NCBI RefSeq assembly: GCF_036127095.1
Contig: NZ_CP108006.1
Coordinates: forward strand, 6,315,501 to 6,379,500
Source: Streptomyces sp. NBC_00335
GTDB lineage: Bacteria; Actinomycetota; Actinomycetes; Streptomycetales; Streptomycetaceae
Direction of reading: 5' to 3'
DNA length: 64,000 nt
Shown here: positions 52,033-61,748 of the stretch, in pieces
Numbering within the stretch: position 1 is the first letter of the stretch
Layout: the number at the start of each line of letters is the position of its first letter
Notes under the pieces: model-generated
What the model was told of the DNA's origin: nothing
What the model saw: only the letters and a program-made list of their open reading frames with translations
Databases searched by the model: none
Translations under genes and position numbers: made by a program

Positions 52033-53358
52033 CTAGGCCAGGATCCGGCCGTTGCGGAAGAGGTCCACGAAGATCTGGTGGTCGGCCCGGGCCCGGGCGC
52101 CGTAGGCGTGCGCGAAGTCCACCAGCAGGTCCGCGAAGCCCTCCTCGTCGGCGGCGATGGCCGCGTCGATGGCCCGCTCGGTGGAGAACGGGACCAGCGT
52201 CTGGCCGCTCTCCTGCGCGTCCGCCGCGCCGTGCATGGTCGCCGTCGCCCGGCCCAGGTCGGCGACCACGGCCGCGATCTCCTCCGGGTCGTCCAGGTCC
52301 GACCAGTCCAGGTCCACCGCGTACGGGGAGACCTCCGCGACCAGCTGCCCGGCCCCGTCCAGCTCGGTCCAGCCGAGCCACGGGTCGGCGTGCGCCTGCA
52401 GGGCCCGCTGGGAGATCACGGTGCGGTGCCCCTCGTGCTGGAAGTACTCGCGCACCGAGCGGTCGGTGACGTGGCGGGACACGGCCGGGGTCTGCGCCTG
52501 CTTGAGGTAGATCACGACGTCGTTCTCCAGGGCGTCGCTGTGCCCCTCCAGCAGGATGTTGTACGAGGGCAGGCCCGCCGAGCCGATTCCGATGCCCCGG
52601 CGGCCCACCACGTCCTTGACCCGGTAGGAGTCCGGGCGGACCAGGGACTCGTCGGGAAGGGTCTCCAGGTACCCGTCGAAGGCGGCGAGCACCTTGTACC
52701 GGGTGGCCGCGTCCAGCTCGATGGTCCCGGGGCCGGGGGAGAAGCGGCGCTCGAAGTCACGGATCTCGGTCATCGAGTCGAGGAGCGAGAAGCGGGTGCG
52801 GCGGCGGGCGTCGCGCAGGGCGTCCAGCAGCGGACCCTCGGCGGTGTCCAGGGTGAAGGCGGGGACCTCGTCGTTCTTGGCGCCCGTCGCCAGCGCGTGG
52901 ATGCGCTCCCGGTAGGCGGCCGCGTAGATCCGTACCAGCTCGCTGATCTGGTCGTCGCTGAGCGCCTTGGTGTAGCCGAGCAGGGCGACGGAGGCGGAGA
53001 ACCGCTTCAGGTCCCAGGTGAAGGGGCCGACGTAGGCCTCGTCGAAGTCGTTGACGTTGAAGACCAGCCGGCCCTGGGCGTTCATGTAGGTGCCGAAGTT
53101 CTCGGCGTGCAGATCGCCGTGGATCCACACCCGGCCGGTGCGCTCGTCCAGGTACGGGCCGCCGTGCCGCTCGCGCTCCAGGTCGGCGTAGAAGAGGCAG
53201 GCCGTGCCCCGGTAGAACGCGAAGGCCGAGGCCGCCATCTTGCGGAACTTGACCCGGAAGGCCGCGGGGTCGGCGGTGATCAGCTCGCCGAAGGCGATGT
53301 CGAACACGTCGAGTATCTGCTCGGCGCGCTGCTCGTCGGTCGTCTCGGGAACCGCCAT
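52033..53358 (-). CDS. DUF2252 domain-containing protein
   Basis: 441 residues, full length for DUF2252. Characteristic blocks: RVKFRKMAASAFAFYRGTA, VWIHGDLHAENFGTY, FNVNDFDEAYVGPFTWDLKR, VGRRGIGIGSAGLPSYNIL and the C-terminal FAHAYGARARADHQIF. The H-G-D-L-H-x-E-N and N-D-F-D-E motifs resemble the catalytic loops of aminoglycoside-phosphotransferase-like kinases. A small-molecule kinase fold is likely, but no substrate is known. A single gene between the membrane protein and divergent dnaE. Confidence 0.88.
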   Translation of the reverse strand: MAVPETTDEQRAEQILDVFDIAFGELITADPAAFRVKFRKMAASAFAFYRGTACLFYADLERERHGGPYLDERTGRVWIHGDLHAENFGTYMNAQGRLVFNVNDFDEAYVGPFTWDLKRFSASVALLGYTKALSDDQISELVRIYAAAYRERIHALATGAKNDEVPAFTLDTAEGPLLDALRDARRRTRFSLLDSMTEIRDFERRFSPGPGTIELDAATRYKVLAAFDGYLETLPDESLVRPDSYRVKDVVGRRGIGIGSAGLPSYNILLEGHSDALENDVVIYLKQAQTPAVSRHVTDRSVREYFQHEGHRTVISQRALQAHADPWLGWTELDGAGQLVAEVSPYAVDLDWSDLDDPEEIAAVVADLGRATATMHGAADAQESGQTLVPFSTERAIDAAIAADEEGFADLLVDFAHAYGARARADHQIFVDLFRNGRILA

Positions 53359-53529
53359 GGCGGGTGCCTCCAGGTGGTGCGGTGGATCGGCGTTTTTGAT
53401 CGGGCGCCGCGGACACGCGTCCTTGGGTCTGCAACGGACGAAGGTACCCGTCGGTGCCCGGGAACTGTCACTCGGGCCACGTAGGATTCATAGCTGCCGC
53501 CCCTCTCTCCCCGCCCGGAGGCCCCCACC

Positions 53530-56500
53530 GTGACCAAGACGCCGTTCACGCACCTGCACGTCCACACCCAGTACTCCCTGCTGGACGGTGCCGCGCGGCT
53601 GAAGGACATGTTCAACGCGTGCAACGAGATGGGCATGACGCACATCGCCATGTCCGACCACGGCAACCTGCACGGGGCGTATGACTTCTTCCACACGGCG
53701 AAGAAGGCCGGGGTCACGCCGATCATCGGCATCGAGGCCTACGTCGCCCCCGAGTCCCGGCGAAACAAGCGGCGCATCCAGTGGGGCCAGCCCCACCAGA
53801 AGCGCGACGACGTCTCCGGTTCCGGTGGTTACACCCACAAGACGATCTGGGCGGCGAACTCCACCGGCCTGCACAACCTCTTCCGGCTGTCCTCCGACGC
53901 GTACGCCGAGGGCTGGCTCACGAAGTGGCCGCGCATGGACAAGGAGACCATCAGCCAGTGGTCGGAGGGCCTGATCGCCTCCACCGGCTGCCCCTCCGGC
54001 GAGCTGCAGACCAGGCTGCGCCTCGGCCAGTTCGACGAGGCCCTGAAGGCCGCCTCCGAGTACCAGGACATCTTCGGCAAGGACCGCTACTTCCTGGAGC
54101 TGATGGACCACGGCATCGAGATCGAGCGCCGGGTCCGCGACGGGCTCCTGGAGGTCGGCAAGAAGCTCGGCATCCCGCCGCTGGTGACGAACGACTCGCA
54201 CTACACGTACGCCCACGAGTCGGCCGCGCACGACGCCCTGCTGTGCATCCAGACCGGCAAGAACCTCTCCGACCCGGACCGCTTCCGCTTCGACGGCACC
54301 GGCTACTACCTGAAGTCCACGGAGGAGATGTACGCCGTCGACTCCTCGGACGCCTGGCAGGAGGGCTGCCGCAACACCCTCCTGGTCGCCGAGCAGATCG
54401 ACACCACCGGCATGTTCGAGGCCAAGAACCTCATGCCGAAGTTCGAGATCCCGGAAGAGGGCTTCACCGAGGTCACCTGGTTCAAGGAGGAAGTGCGGCG
54501 CGGCATGGCCCGCCGCTACCCCGGAGGCGTCCCCGACGACCGGCAGAAGCAGGCCGAGTACGAGCTGGACGTCATCATCCAGATGGGGTTCCCGGGCTAC
54601 TTCCTCGTCGTCGCCGACTTCATCATGTGGGCCAAGAAGCAGGGCATCGCGGTCGGCCCCGGCCGAGGCTCCGCCGCCGGCTCGATCGTCGCGTACGCCA
54701 TGGGCATCACCGACCTCGACCCGATCACCCACGGCCTGATCTTCGAGCGCTTCCTGAACCCCGAGCGCGTCTCCATGCCCGATGTCGACATCGACTTCGA
54801 CGAGCGCAGGCGCGTCGAAGTGATCCGGTACGTGACCGACAAGTACGGCGACGACAAGGTCGCCATGATCGGCACGTACGGAAAGATCAAGGCGAAGAAC
54901 GCCATCAAGGACTCGGCGCGAGTCCTCGGCTACCCGTACGCCATGGGCGACCGGCTCACCAAGGCCATGCCCGCCGACGTCCTCGGCAAGGGCATCGACC
55001 TCAACGGCATCACCGACCCCTCGCACCCGCGCTACGGTGAGGCCGGCGAGATCCGGGCGATGTACGAGAACGAGCCTGACGTCAAGAAGGTCATCGACAC
55101 CGCCCGCGGCGTCGAGGGCCTGGTCCGCCAGATGGGCGTGCACGCCGCCGGCGTGATCATGTCCAGCGAGCCGATCGTCGACCACGCGCCGGTCTGGGTC
55201 CGGCACACGGACGGCGTGACCATCACGCAGTGGGACTACCCCCAGTGCGAGTCGCTCGGCCTGATCAAGATGGACTTCCTGGGCCTGCGCAACCTCACGA
55301 TCATGGACGACGCCGTCAAGATGGTGAAGGCCAACAAGGGGATCGACCTCGATCTCCTCGGCCTGCCGCTCGACGACCCCAAGACCTTCGAACTGCTCGG
55401 CCGCGGCGACACCCTCGGCGTGTTCCAGTTCGACGGCGGGCCCATGCGCTCCCTGCTGCGCCTGATGAAGCCCGACAACTTCGAGGACATCTCCGCCGTC
55501 TCGGCCCTGTACCGGCCGGGCCCGATGGGCATGAACTCGCACACGAACTACGCCCTGCGCAAGAACAAGCAGCAGGAGATCACCCCGATCCACCCGGAGC
55601 TGGAGGAGCCGCTCAGGGAGATCCTCGGCGTCACCTACGGCCTCATCGTGTACCAGGAGCAGGTCCAGAAGGCCGCCCAGATCATCGCCGGCTACTCGCT
55701 CGGCGAGGCCGACATCCTGCGCCGCGTGATGGGCAAGAAGAAGCCCGACGAACTGGCGAAGAACTTCGTCATCTTCGAGGCCGGCGCCAAGGAGAAGGGC
55801 TTCAGCGACCAGGCGATCAAGGCGCTGTGGGACGTCCTGGTCCCCTTCGCCGGCTACGCCTTCAACAAGGCCCACTCCGCCGCGTACGGCCTGGTCTCCT
55901 ACTGGACCGCCTACCTCAAGGCCAATTTCCCGGCCGAGTACATGGCGGGCCTGCTCACCTCGGTCAAGGACGACAAGGACAAGTCCGCGATCTACCTGAA
56001 CGAGTGCCGCCGGATGGGCATCAAGGTGCTCCCGCCGAACGTGAACGAGTCGGAGGCGAACTTCGCCGCCCAGGGCGACGACGTGATCCTCTTCGGCCTC
56101 ACCGCCGTGCGCAACGTCGGCACCAACGTCGTCGAGTCGATCATCAAGAGCAGGAAGGCCAAGGGGAAGTACTCCACCTTCCCCGACTTCCTCGACAAGG
56201 TCGAAGCGGTCGTCTGCAACAAGCGCACCGTCGAGTCCCTGATCAAGGCCGGGGCCTTCGACGAGATGGGCCACACCCGCAAGGGCCTGGTCGCCCACCA
56301 CGAACCGATGATCGACAACGTGGTCGCCGTCAAGCGCAAGGAGGCCGAGGGCCAGTTCGACCTCTTCGGCGGAATGGGCGACGAGGGCGCGAGCGACGAG
56401 CCCGGGTTCGGCCTCGACGTGGAGTTCTCCGACGTCGAGTGGGAGAAGGCCTACCTGCTCGCCCAGGAGCGCGAGATGCTCGGGCTCTACGTCTCCGACC

Positions 56501-57075
56501 ACCCGCTCTTCGGCCTGGAGCACGTGCTCTCCGACAAGACCGACGCCGGCATCTCCCAGCTCACCGGCGGCGAGCACGGCGACGGCGCGGTCGTCACCAT
56601 CGGCGGCATCATCTCGGGCCTCCAGCGCAAGATGACCAAGCAGGGCAACGCCTGGGCCATCGCCACCGTCGAGGACCTGGCCGGCTCCATCGAATGCATG
56701 TTCTTCCCCGCGACCTACCAGCTCGTCTCCACCCAGCTGGTCGAGGACACCGTCGTCTTCGTCAAGGGACGCCTGGACAAGCGCGAGGACGTCCCCCGGC
56801 TGGTCGCCATGGAGATGATGGTCCCCGACCTCTCCAACGCCGGCACCAACGCCCCCGTCGTCCTCACCATCCCGACCGTCAAGGTCACCCCGCCGATGGT
56901 GACCCGGCTCGGCGAGATCCTGCGCCACCACCAGGGCAACAGCGAGGTGCGGATCAAGCTCCAGGGGCCGCGCACCACCACCGTGCTCCGGCTCGACAAG
57001 CACCGGGTCAAGCCCGACCCGGCGCTCTTCGGCGACCTCAAGGTGCTGCTCGGCCCCTCCTGCCTGGCCGGCTGA
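53530..57075 (+). CDS. dnaE: DNA polymerase III alpha subunit
   Basis: 1181 residues from GTG 53530. The replicative polymerase. The N-terminal PHP domain (about 5-280) starts FTHLHVHTQYSLLDGAARL with several metal-ligand His/Asp. The palm has GPGRGSAAGSIVAYAMGI and the catalytic aspartates in MPDVDIDFDERRR (about 417-429). The fingers/thumb region has MGVHAAGVIMSSEPI and YQEQVQKAAQIIAGYS. A helix-hairpin-helix region is followed by an OB-fold (GGIISGLQRKMTKQGN) near residue 1020. The C-terminus is intact. It is the DnaE1 type, not the short DnaE2/ImuC form. Confidence 0.97.
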   Translation: MTKTPFTHLHVHTQYSLLDGAARLKDMFNACNEMGMTHIAMSDHGNLHGAYDFFHTAKKAGVTPIIGIEAYVAPESRRNKRRIQWGQPHQKRDDVSGSGGYTHKTIWAANSTGLHNLFRLSSDAYAEGWLTKWPRMDKETISQWSEGLIASTGCPSGELQTRLRLGQFDEALKAASEYQDIFGKDRYFLELMDHGIEIERRVRDGLLEVGKKLGIPPLVTNDSHYTYAHESAAHDALLCIQTGKNLSDPDRFRFDGTGYYLKSTEEMYAVDSSDAWQEGCRNTLLVAEQIDTTGMFEAKNLMPKFEIPEEGFTEVTWFKEEVRRGMARRYPGGVPDDRQKQAEYELDVIIQMGFPGYFLVVADFIMWAKKQGIAVGPGRGSAAGSIVAYAMGITDLDPITHGLIFERFLNPERVSMPDVDIDFDERRRVEVIRYVTDKYGDDKVAMIGTYGKIKAKNAIKDSARVLGYPYAMGDRLTKAMPADVLGKGIDLNGITDPSHPRYGEAGEIRAMYENEPDVKKVIDTARGVEGLVRQMGVHAAGVIMSSEPIVDHAPVWVRHTDGVTITQWDYPQCESLGLIKMDFLGLRNLTIMDDAVKMVKANKGIDLDLLGLPLDDPKTFELLGRGDTLGVFQFDGGPMRSLLRLMKPDNFEDISAVSALYRPGPMGMNSHTNYALRKNKQQEITPIHPELEEPLREILGVTYGLIVYQEQVQKAAQIIAGYSLGEADILRRVMGKKKPDELAKNFVIFEAGAKEKGFSDQAIKALWDVLVPFAGYAFNKAHSAAYGLVSYWTAYLKANFPAEYMAGLLTSVKDDKDKSAIYLNECRRMGIKVLPPNVNESEANFAAQGDDVILFGLTAVRNVGTNVVESIIKSRKAKGKYSTFPDFLDKVEAVVCNKRTVESLIKAGAFDEMGHTRKGLVAHHEPMIDNVVAVKRKEAEGQFDLFGGMGDEGASDEPGFGLDVEFSDVEWEKAYLLAQEREMLGLYVSDHPLFGLEHVLSDKTDAGISQLTGGEHGDGAVVTIGGIISGLQRKMTKQGNAWAIATVEDLAGSIECMFFPATYQLVSTQLVEDTVVFVKGRLDKREDVPRLVAMEMMVPDLSNAGTNAPVVLTIPTVKVTPPMVTRLGEILRHHQGNSEVRIKLQGPRTTTVLRLDKHRVKPDPALFGDLKVLLGPSCLAG

Positions 57076-57113
57076 CCAGTCCCTTTCCGCCCACGCGCTG
57101 CCCGCTCCGCACG

Positions 57114-57153
57114 CCGGAAGGCCCGCCCCTGTCGACGGGGGCGGGCCTTCCGG
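57114..57153 (+). terminator. Terminator after dnaE
   Basis: Fifteen paired bases (57114-57128 with 57139-57153) around a short loop, 38 bp after the dnaE stop. It also faces the minus-strand small gene and may serve both. Confidence 0.85.
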
Positions 57154-57169
57154 TGTACGCGGGGAGTCG

Positions 57170-57340
57170 TCAGTTGTGGCCGAACTTCTTTTCCCTCTTC
57201 TTGCCGGCCATCTGCAGCGGACTCGGGGCCGCCGGGGCGGAGGCCGGGGGCGAGGATTCCATCGAGGTCTTCGCCGGATCCTGTGCGGCCGAGCGGTCCT
57301 GTGACTTGGCAGGCTGCTGGCGGTTCTTGTTCTTGGCCAT
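57170..57340 (-). CDS. Small basic hypothetical protein (56 aa)
   Basis: 56 residues: starts MAKNKNRQQPAKSQDRSAA, has a central Pro/Ala/Ser-rich linker, and ends QMAGKKREKKFGHN. The ATG at 57340 has an excellent ribosome site (GGAGG, 6-nt spacing), and the gene ends before the dnaE terminator. Strongly basic termini separated by a flexible linker suggest nucleic-acid or ribosome association. Similar short K/N-starting proteins next to dnaE occur in Streptomyces genomes as far as I recall. Codon use matches the neighbourhood. Function unknown. Confidence 0.7.
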   Translation of the reverse strand: MAKNKNRQQPAKSQDRSAAQDPAKTSMESSPPASAPAAPSPLQMAGKKREKKFGHN

Positions 57341-57563
57341 GGAATGCCTCCGTGGGGGGTGTAGGGGCCAGGGCCGCCTTCACACTCACACAGCGCCGTA
57401 AACGGCGCATTTTGGATCATTACCGCGCGTAGTCGGGGCTCCTGTCGGGGAACTCTGAGAGATACGCCACGCCGATGATCGAGTTCCGGCCGTCAAGGCC
57501 GTTGCCGTCGGGCAGACTCGGGGAAACCGCGAAAGACACAGAGGACCCCCAGGGAAGAAGAGG

Positions 57564-58901
57564 GTGGTACGCGTGGACCGCTGCGTCGTCCTGGTGGACG
57601 CCGGCTACCTGCTGGGCGCCGCCGCGAGCCTCCTCGCAGGAGAACCGTCCCGCTCCCGGATCACCGTCGACCATGCGGCGCTCATCCAGGGCCTGCGCGA
57701 ACGCGCCGAAGCCGACACCGAGCAGCCGCTCCTGCGGATCTACTGGTTCGACGGCGCACCCGACCGGGTGCCCCAGCCCGAGCACCGGCGACTGCGCGTC
57801 ATGCCCCGCGTCACCGTCCGCCTCGGCGCCCTGACCCGCAGCGACGGCCGCTGGGCCCAGAAGGGCGTCGACGCGGCCATGCACGCCGAGCTCACCGAGC
57901 TCGCCCGCAACCGGGCCTGCTCGGACGTCGTACTCGTCACCGGCGACGGCGACCTGCTGCCCGGCCTGATGTCCGCCAAGGAACACGGGGTCGCCGTCCA
58001 CCTGTGGGCCGTCCAAGCCGCCGACGGCGACTACAACCAGTCCGAGGACCTCGTCGCCGAAGCCGACGAACGCCGCGTCCTGGACCGCACCTGGATCACC
58101 CGCGCCGTCCGCGCCCGCGACCTCACCGGACTCTGCGCCCCGGCGCCGGCCCCGCGCCCCGAGATCGCCGCCATCCTCTCCGCACCGCTGCCCGAAGCCG
58201 CCCTCGCCGAAGCCGCCCGCGGCAACGGCAACGGAACCCGGCCCCCGGCCCCCGTGGAGCCCGAGGAGGGCGGCGTGGCGGCCACCGCCGGGGCCACCAC
58301 CGCCAACGGCAAGACCGTCCCGACCCCGAAGGACCTCGCGGGCGCCCTGCGCGCCCCCGGCACCGCCGCGCCCGCCCCCGGGCCCGGCCCGGCCCTCGGG
58401 GCCGCCCCGGCCGGCAGCGCCCTGCGGTGGTCCTCCGACAAGGGGTGGATCGACCGCGGCGGACCGCTCGGCGAGCCCGCCGAGACCGCCTCGCTGCCCA
58501 CCCTCGCCCAGCTCACCTCCGCCGAGCAGCGCTGGGCGGACCGCGAGGAGGACATCACCACCGTCGGCGGCGACCCCTTCGAGGTCGGCCAGGTCTTCGC
58601 CCGGCGCTGGATGGAACGGCTCCCGGAGACCGTGCACCTCCAGAAGCTCGCCACCATGTACCCGCGCATCCCGCACCGGATCGACGGCGAGCTGCTGCGC
58701 TACGCCGCCCGGTTCGGACTCCTCGCGCACAAGGACGACCAGATCGACGAGCACGACCGCTACGCCATCAGGGCCGGCTTCTGGCGCGAGATCGACGTGC
58801 GGGCGGCCGCGGAACACGTGGCCGGCGCCGGATCGCCGGCCGGACCGGCCCCCGTCGGCGCCCCCGTCGCGGTGGCCCCGGCGGCCCCGGCAGCCGAGTA
58901 G
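57564..58901 (+). CDS. NYN domain protein (PIN-like putative ribonuclease)
   Basis: 445 residues. An N-terminal NYN domain (about 1-165) has acidic sites in CVVLVDAGYLLG, GVDAAMHAEL and VVLVTGDGDLLPGL, the expected Mg-binding aspartates of PIN-like nucleases. A Pro/Ala-rich linker (about 195-290) leads to a conserved C-terminal helical domain (about 300-420, FEVGQVFARRWMERLPETV). It may act on RNA, with unknown target. GTG 57564 or GTG 57573 (MDRCVVLVD) could be the start; both follow AGAAGAGG. Confidence 0.87.
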   Translation: MVRVDRCVVLVDAGYLLGAAASLLAGEPSRSRITVDHAALIQGLRERAEADTEQPLLRIYWFDGAPDRVPQPEHRRLRVMPRVTVRLGALTRSDGRWAQKGVDAAMHAELTELARNRACSDVVLVTGDGDLLPGLMSAKEHGVAVHLWAVQAADGDYNQSEDLVAEADERRVLDRTWITRAVRARDLTGLCAPAPAPRPEIAAILSAPLPEAALAEAARGNGNGTRPPAPVEPEEGGVAATAGATTANGKTVPTPKDLAGALRAPGTAAPAPGPGPALGAAPAGSALRWSSDKGWIDRGGPLGEPAETASLPTLAQLTSAEQRWADREEDITTVGGDPFEVGQVFARRWMERLPETVHLQKLATMYPRIPHRIDGELLRYAARFGLLAHKDDQIDEHDRYAIRAGFWREIDVRAAAEHVAGAGSPAGPAPVGAPVAVAPAAPAAE

Positions 58902-58929
58902 GGGCCAGAACCCCGTAGGCTGCTCCCTC

Positions 58930-59967
58930 GTGAGTACGGGGACAGCACAGGCGGATACGGACACGGCAGGGGCCGCGGGACCGGCTCCCGACGTGGTCTG
59001 CGCGGTACGCGACCTGGTCAAGACCTATCCCGCGGTACGTGGACGGCGCGGGGCCCCGGCCCTGCCCGAGACCCGTGCCACCGACGGGATCTCCCTGGAC
59101 GTGCGGCGCGGCGAGATCTTCGGGCTGCTCGGCCCCAACGGCGCCGGCAAATCGACCCTGGTCCGCCAGCTCACCGGCCTGCTGCGGCCCGACTCCGGCT
59201 CGGTGACCCTGCTCGGCCACGACCTCGTGCGCCACCCCGACCGGTCGGCCCGGCTGCTCTCCTACCTCGGCCAGGAATCCACCGCCCTCGACGAGCTCAC
59301 GGTCTCGCTGGCCGCCGAGACGACCGGCCGGCTGCGGGGCCTCGGCCTGCGCGAGGCGCGGACCGCACGGGACTCCGTACTGGAAGAACTCGGGCTCACC
59401 GGGATCGCCGGCCGCCCCCTGAAGAAGCTGTCCGGCGGGCAGCGGCGCCTCGCGTGCTTCGCCGCCGCACTGGTGGGGGAGCGGCCCGTCCTGGTGCTCG
59501 ACGAGCCCACGACCGGCATGGACCCGGTGGCCCGGCGGGCCGTCTGGGCAGCCGTCGACCGGCGCCGCGCCGAGACCGGCGCCACCGTGCTGCTGGTCAC
59601 CCACAACGTCATCGAGGCCGAGACCGTCCTCGACCGGGTCGCCGTCATCGACCAGGGCCGGGTCATCGCCTGCGACACCCCGGGCGGGCTCAAGGCCAGG
59701 GTGTCCGGCGAGGTCCGGCTCGAACTGGTCTGGCGCGAGTCCGCTCCGCTGGGTTTTCCCGAGGTCGCGGAGCTGCGCGAGCTCGCAGTGGAGACGGGGC
59801 GGCGCTGGGTGCTGCGACTCGGGCCCGACGAGGCGCGGGCCGCCGTGGCCGCGGTGACCGGCGGCCCGGCCTTCGCCGCCCTCGACGATTTCACGCTGGC
59901 CACGCCGAGCCTGGAGGACGTGTACCTCGCGCTGGGCGGGAAGATGAAAGGGCTGGTGAAGTCGTGA
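58930..59967 (+). CDS. ABC transporter ATP-binding protein
   Basis: 345 residues from a GTG. Walker A is GLLGPNGAGKSTLVRQLTG, the signature LSGGQRRLACFAAAL, Walker B LVLDEPTTGMDP, and the switch His lies in LVTHNVIEAE. About 80 C-terminal residues after the switch form a regulatory or dimer region (VRLELVWRESAPLG). It belongs to the drug/Nod-factor exporter type (DrrA-like) and energises the membrane partner encoded next, with which it overlaps by GTGA. Substrate unknown. Confidence 0.93.
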   Translation: MSTGTAQADTDTAGAAGPAPDVVCAVRDLVKTYPAVRGRRGAPALPETRATDGISLDVRRGEIFGLLGPNGAGKSTLVRQLTGLLRPDSGSVTLLGHDLVRHPDRSARLLSYLGQESTALDELTVSLAAETTGRLRGLGLREARTARDSVLEELGLTGIAGRPLKKLSGGQRRLACFAAALVGERPVLVLDEPTTGMDPVARRAVWAAVDRRRAETGATVLLVTHNVIEAETVLDRVAVIDQGRVIACDTPGGLKARVSGEVRLELVWRESAPLGFPEVAELRELAVETGRRWVLRLGPDEARAAVAAVTGGPAFAALDDFTLATPSLEDVYLALGGKMKGLVKS

Positions 59968-60869
59968 GCGATCGTCCGGCAGGCGCTGTCGCGCCGATCG
60001 GGGCCGCGTCGATGGTCGGCACGCCCACCAACGGCGTGCTGACCGCCACCGCCACCTCACCCGCGACCTCCGGGCAGGGCGCCGCCTCGCCGAACGCGGT
60101 CCGACAGCTCGCCACCGCGCCGCTGGCACCCCGCGCCCGGTTCTTCCCGGCGCTGGCCGCCGTCTACCGGGCCCAGCTGTCCCGCGCGCGGGTCTCGCGG
60201 ATCCCGCTGCTGTTCGTGGCCACCTTCCAGTCCGTCGGGATCATGATCCTGATGCGGGGCGTGGTCGACGGGGGCTCCGAGGCGCGGGCCGTCGTCGCCG
60301 GTTCCTCCGTGCTGGTCGTCGCCTTCGTCGCGCTGAACCTGCTCGCGCAGTACTTCGGGCAGCTCCGGGCCAGCGGCGGGCTCGACCACTACGCCACCCT
60401 GCCGGTGCCGCCCGCGTCCGTGGTGCTGGGCGCGGCCGCCGCGTACGCCTCCTTCACGCTGCCCGGCACGCTGGTGACGGCCGTCTTCGGCAGCGTGCTG
60501 TTCGGGCTGCCGATGGGCGGCCTGTGGATCCTGGCCGCCGTGGTGCCGCTGGCCGGCGCCGCCCTCGCCGGGCTCGGCGCGGCGCTGGGCCTGCTGGCCC
60601 CCCGGCAGGAGCTGGCCACCCTCGCCGGACAGCTCGGCATGTCCGCGGCCCTGCTGCTGGGCGTGCTGCCGCCCGAGCGGATGCCGGACGTCATCGTCTG
60701 GGCGCGGGACCTGCTGCCGTCCACGTACGGAGTGGAAGCCTTCGCCCGCACCTTCGAGCCGCACCCCGACTGGGCGGCGGTCCTCCTCGACCTCGGCGTG
60801 TGCGCGGGGGTGGGGGTGCTGTCCCTCGCCGTCGCGACCTGGGCCTATCGGCGGGCAGCGGTCCGCTGA
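59964..60869 (+). CDS. ABC-2 type transporter permease
   Basis: 301 residues from a GTG overlapping the ATPase stop. After a Thr/Ala-rich hydrophilic N-terminus (about 1-60), six membrane segments follow (for example LLFVATFQSVGIMILM, VLVVAFVALNLLAQYFG, LWILAAVVPLAGAALAGLG). This is the ABC2_membrane layout. Together with the ATPase it forms a homodimeric exporter. The location after dnaE/NYN suggests a core housekeeping function rather than a link to the metabolite island. Confidence 0.9.
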   Translation: MSDRPAGAVAPIGAASMVGTPTNGVLTATATSPATSGQGAASPNAVRQLATAPLAPRARFFPALAAVYRAQLSRARVSRIPLLFVATFQSVGIMILMRGVVDGGSEARAVVAGSSVLVVAFVALNLLAQYFGQLRASGGLDHYATLPVPPASVVLGAAAAYASFTLPGTLVTAVFGSVLFGLPMGGLWILAAVVPLAGAALAGLGAALGLLAPRQELATLAGQLGMSAALLLGVLPPERMPDVIVWARDLLPSTYGVEAFARTFEPHPDWAAVLLDLGVCAGVGVLSLAVATWAYRRAAVR

Positions 60870-60920
60870 CGCCCGCCGGCGCCGATCGTTAAATCAAACA
60901 CTTCCTGGCACGATGTGGGA

Positions 60921-61613
60921 GTGACCGAAGCCGTGACCCCTTATGACAAGCCCGACCAGCCGCCGTCGGAAGCGCCTTCGGCTCCGCCCGCGCCCGCGTC
61001 CGAGCCCGCCTTCTCCCCGTCCGACATCCGCGACGGGGCCGCCATCGCCCTCGTGATCGGCGTGGCCGGTGTGCTCCTCGGACTGCTGTGGGTCTGGCTC
61101 GCACCGCGCGTGCAGTACGTCTCCAACGGCGAGGCCGTGTTCCTGCGGGACACCGAGAGCGAGGCCCGCATCGGGTCCGACGCGACCTTCCTGCTGCTGT
61201 CGGTGGGATTCGGCGTGCTGAGCGCGCTGGCGGTGTTCCTGTGGCGCCGGAGCGGGGGTGCGGCGCAGGTGGTCGGGCTCGCGGTCGGGTCGGTCTTCGC
61301 CGCGCTGGTCGGCTGGCGCGTGGGCCTGTGGCTGGGCCCGTCCTCCGACCTGGTGGCGGCCGCCCGCAAGGCGGGCAAGGGGGTCCCCTTCGAGGCCCCG
61401 CTGGAGTTGCTCGCGCACGGGGCGCTGCTCGGCTGGCCGATGGCCGCGGTCGTCGTCCACCTGGGCCTGACGGCCCTGTGGGGTACGCGGGATCCGGCGC
61501 CGGAGCTCGCGATGTGGCCTTCGGCGTATTACCAGGCCCCCGTCGATTCCGCCGTCTCCCCGGCCTCGTCCCCGTCGTCGGACCCGTCCGGTACGGAGCC
61601 CCCGCGGCCGTAG
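60921..61613 (+). CDS. DUF2567 domain-containing membrane protein
   Basis: 230 residues from GTG 60921; GTG 60915 is also in frame. A Pro-rich N-terminus (about 1-35) is followed by four membrane segments (IALVIGVAGVLLGLLWVWLA; FLLLSVGFGVLSALAVFLW; VVGLAVGSVFAALVGWRVG; LLGWPMAAVVVHLGLTALWG). The extracytoplasmic loop VQYVSNGEAVFLRDTESEA is typical of the family. Ends in a Ser/Pro-rich tail. Function unknown. Confidence 0.85.
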   Translation: MTEAVTPYDKPDQPPSEAPSAPPAPASEPAFSPSDIRDGAAIALVIGVAGVLLGLLWVWLAPRVQYVSNGEAVFLRDTESEARIGSDATFLLLSVGFGVLSALAVFLWRRSGGAAQVVGLAVGSVFAALVGWRVGLWLGPSSDLVAAARKAGKGVPFEAPLELLAHGALLGWPMAAVVVHLGLTALWGTRDPAPELAMWPSAYYQAPVDSAVSPASSPSSDPSGTEPPRP

Positions 61614-61647
61614 CCCCGGCCGGGACGGGCGGGCCCTGCGGGGCGAA

Positions 61648-61735
61648 GTCCCCTACCCGCCCTTCCGCCGTTCCCCGGGCTCTGCCCGGACCCGGAAAAG
61701 ATCGCCTCAAACGCCGGCGGGGCTGGATGCATCCG
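61648..61735 (+). repeat. Dispersed intergenic repeat, third locus
   Basis: Contains CCCCTACCCGCCCTTCCGCC, then GCCTCAAACGCCGGCGGGGCTG, matching the modules at 3221-3440 and 10479-10604. It lies between two convergent genes and merges into the hairpin at 61711-61748. Confidence 0.75.
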
Positions 61736-61748
61736 GCCCCGCCGGCGT
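61711..61748. terminator. Hairpin between DUF2567 and ybaK-like genes
   Basis: ACGCCGGCGGGGC (61711-61723) and GCCCCGCCGGCGT (61736-61748) form a perfect 13-bp stem, with an extra GGAT/ATCC inside the loop. Its 3' end reaches the stop codon of the minus-strand gene. Confidence 0.7.

Noticed and set aside
53488..57420. A 1310-codon open frame on the minus strand opposite dnaE.
   Set aside because: High-GC antisense shadow: low-complexity Val/Gly/Asp/Arg composition, no domain, and dnaE on the other strand is fully conserved.
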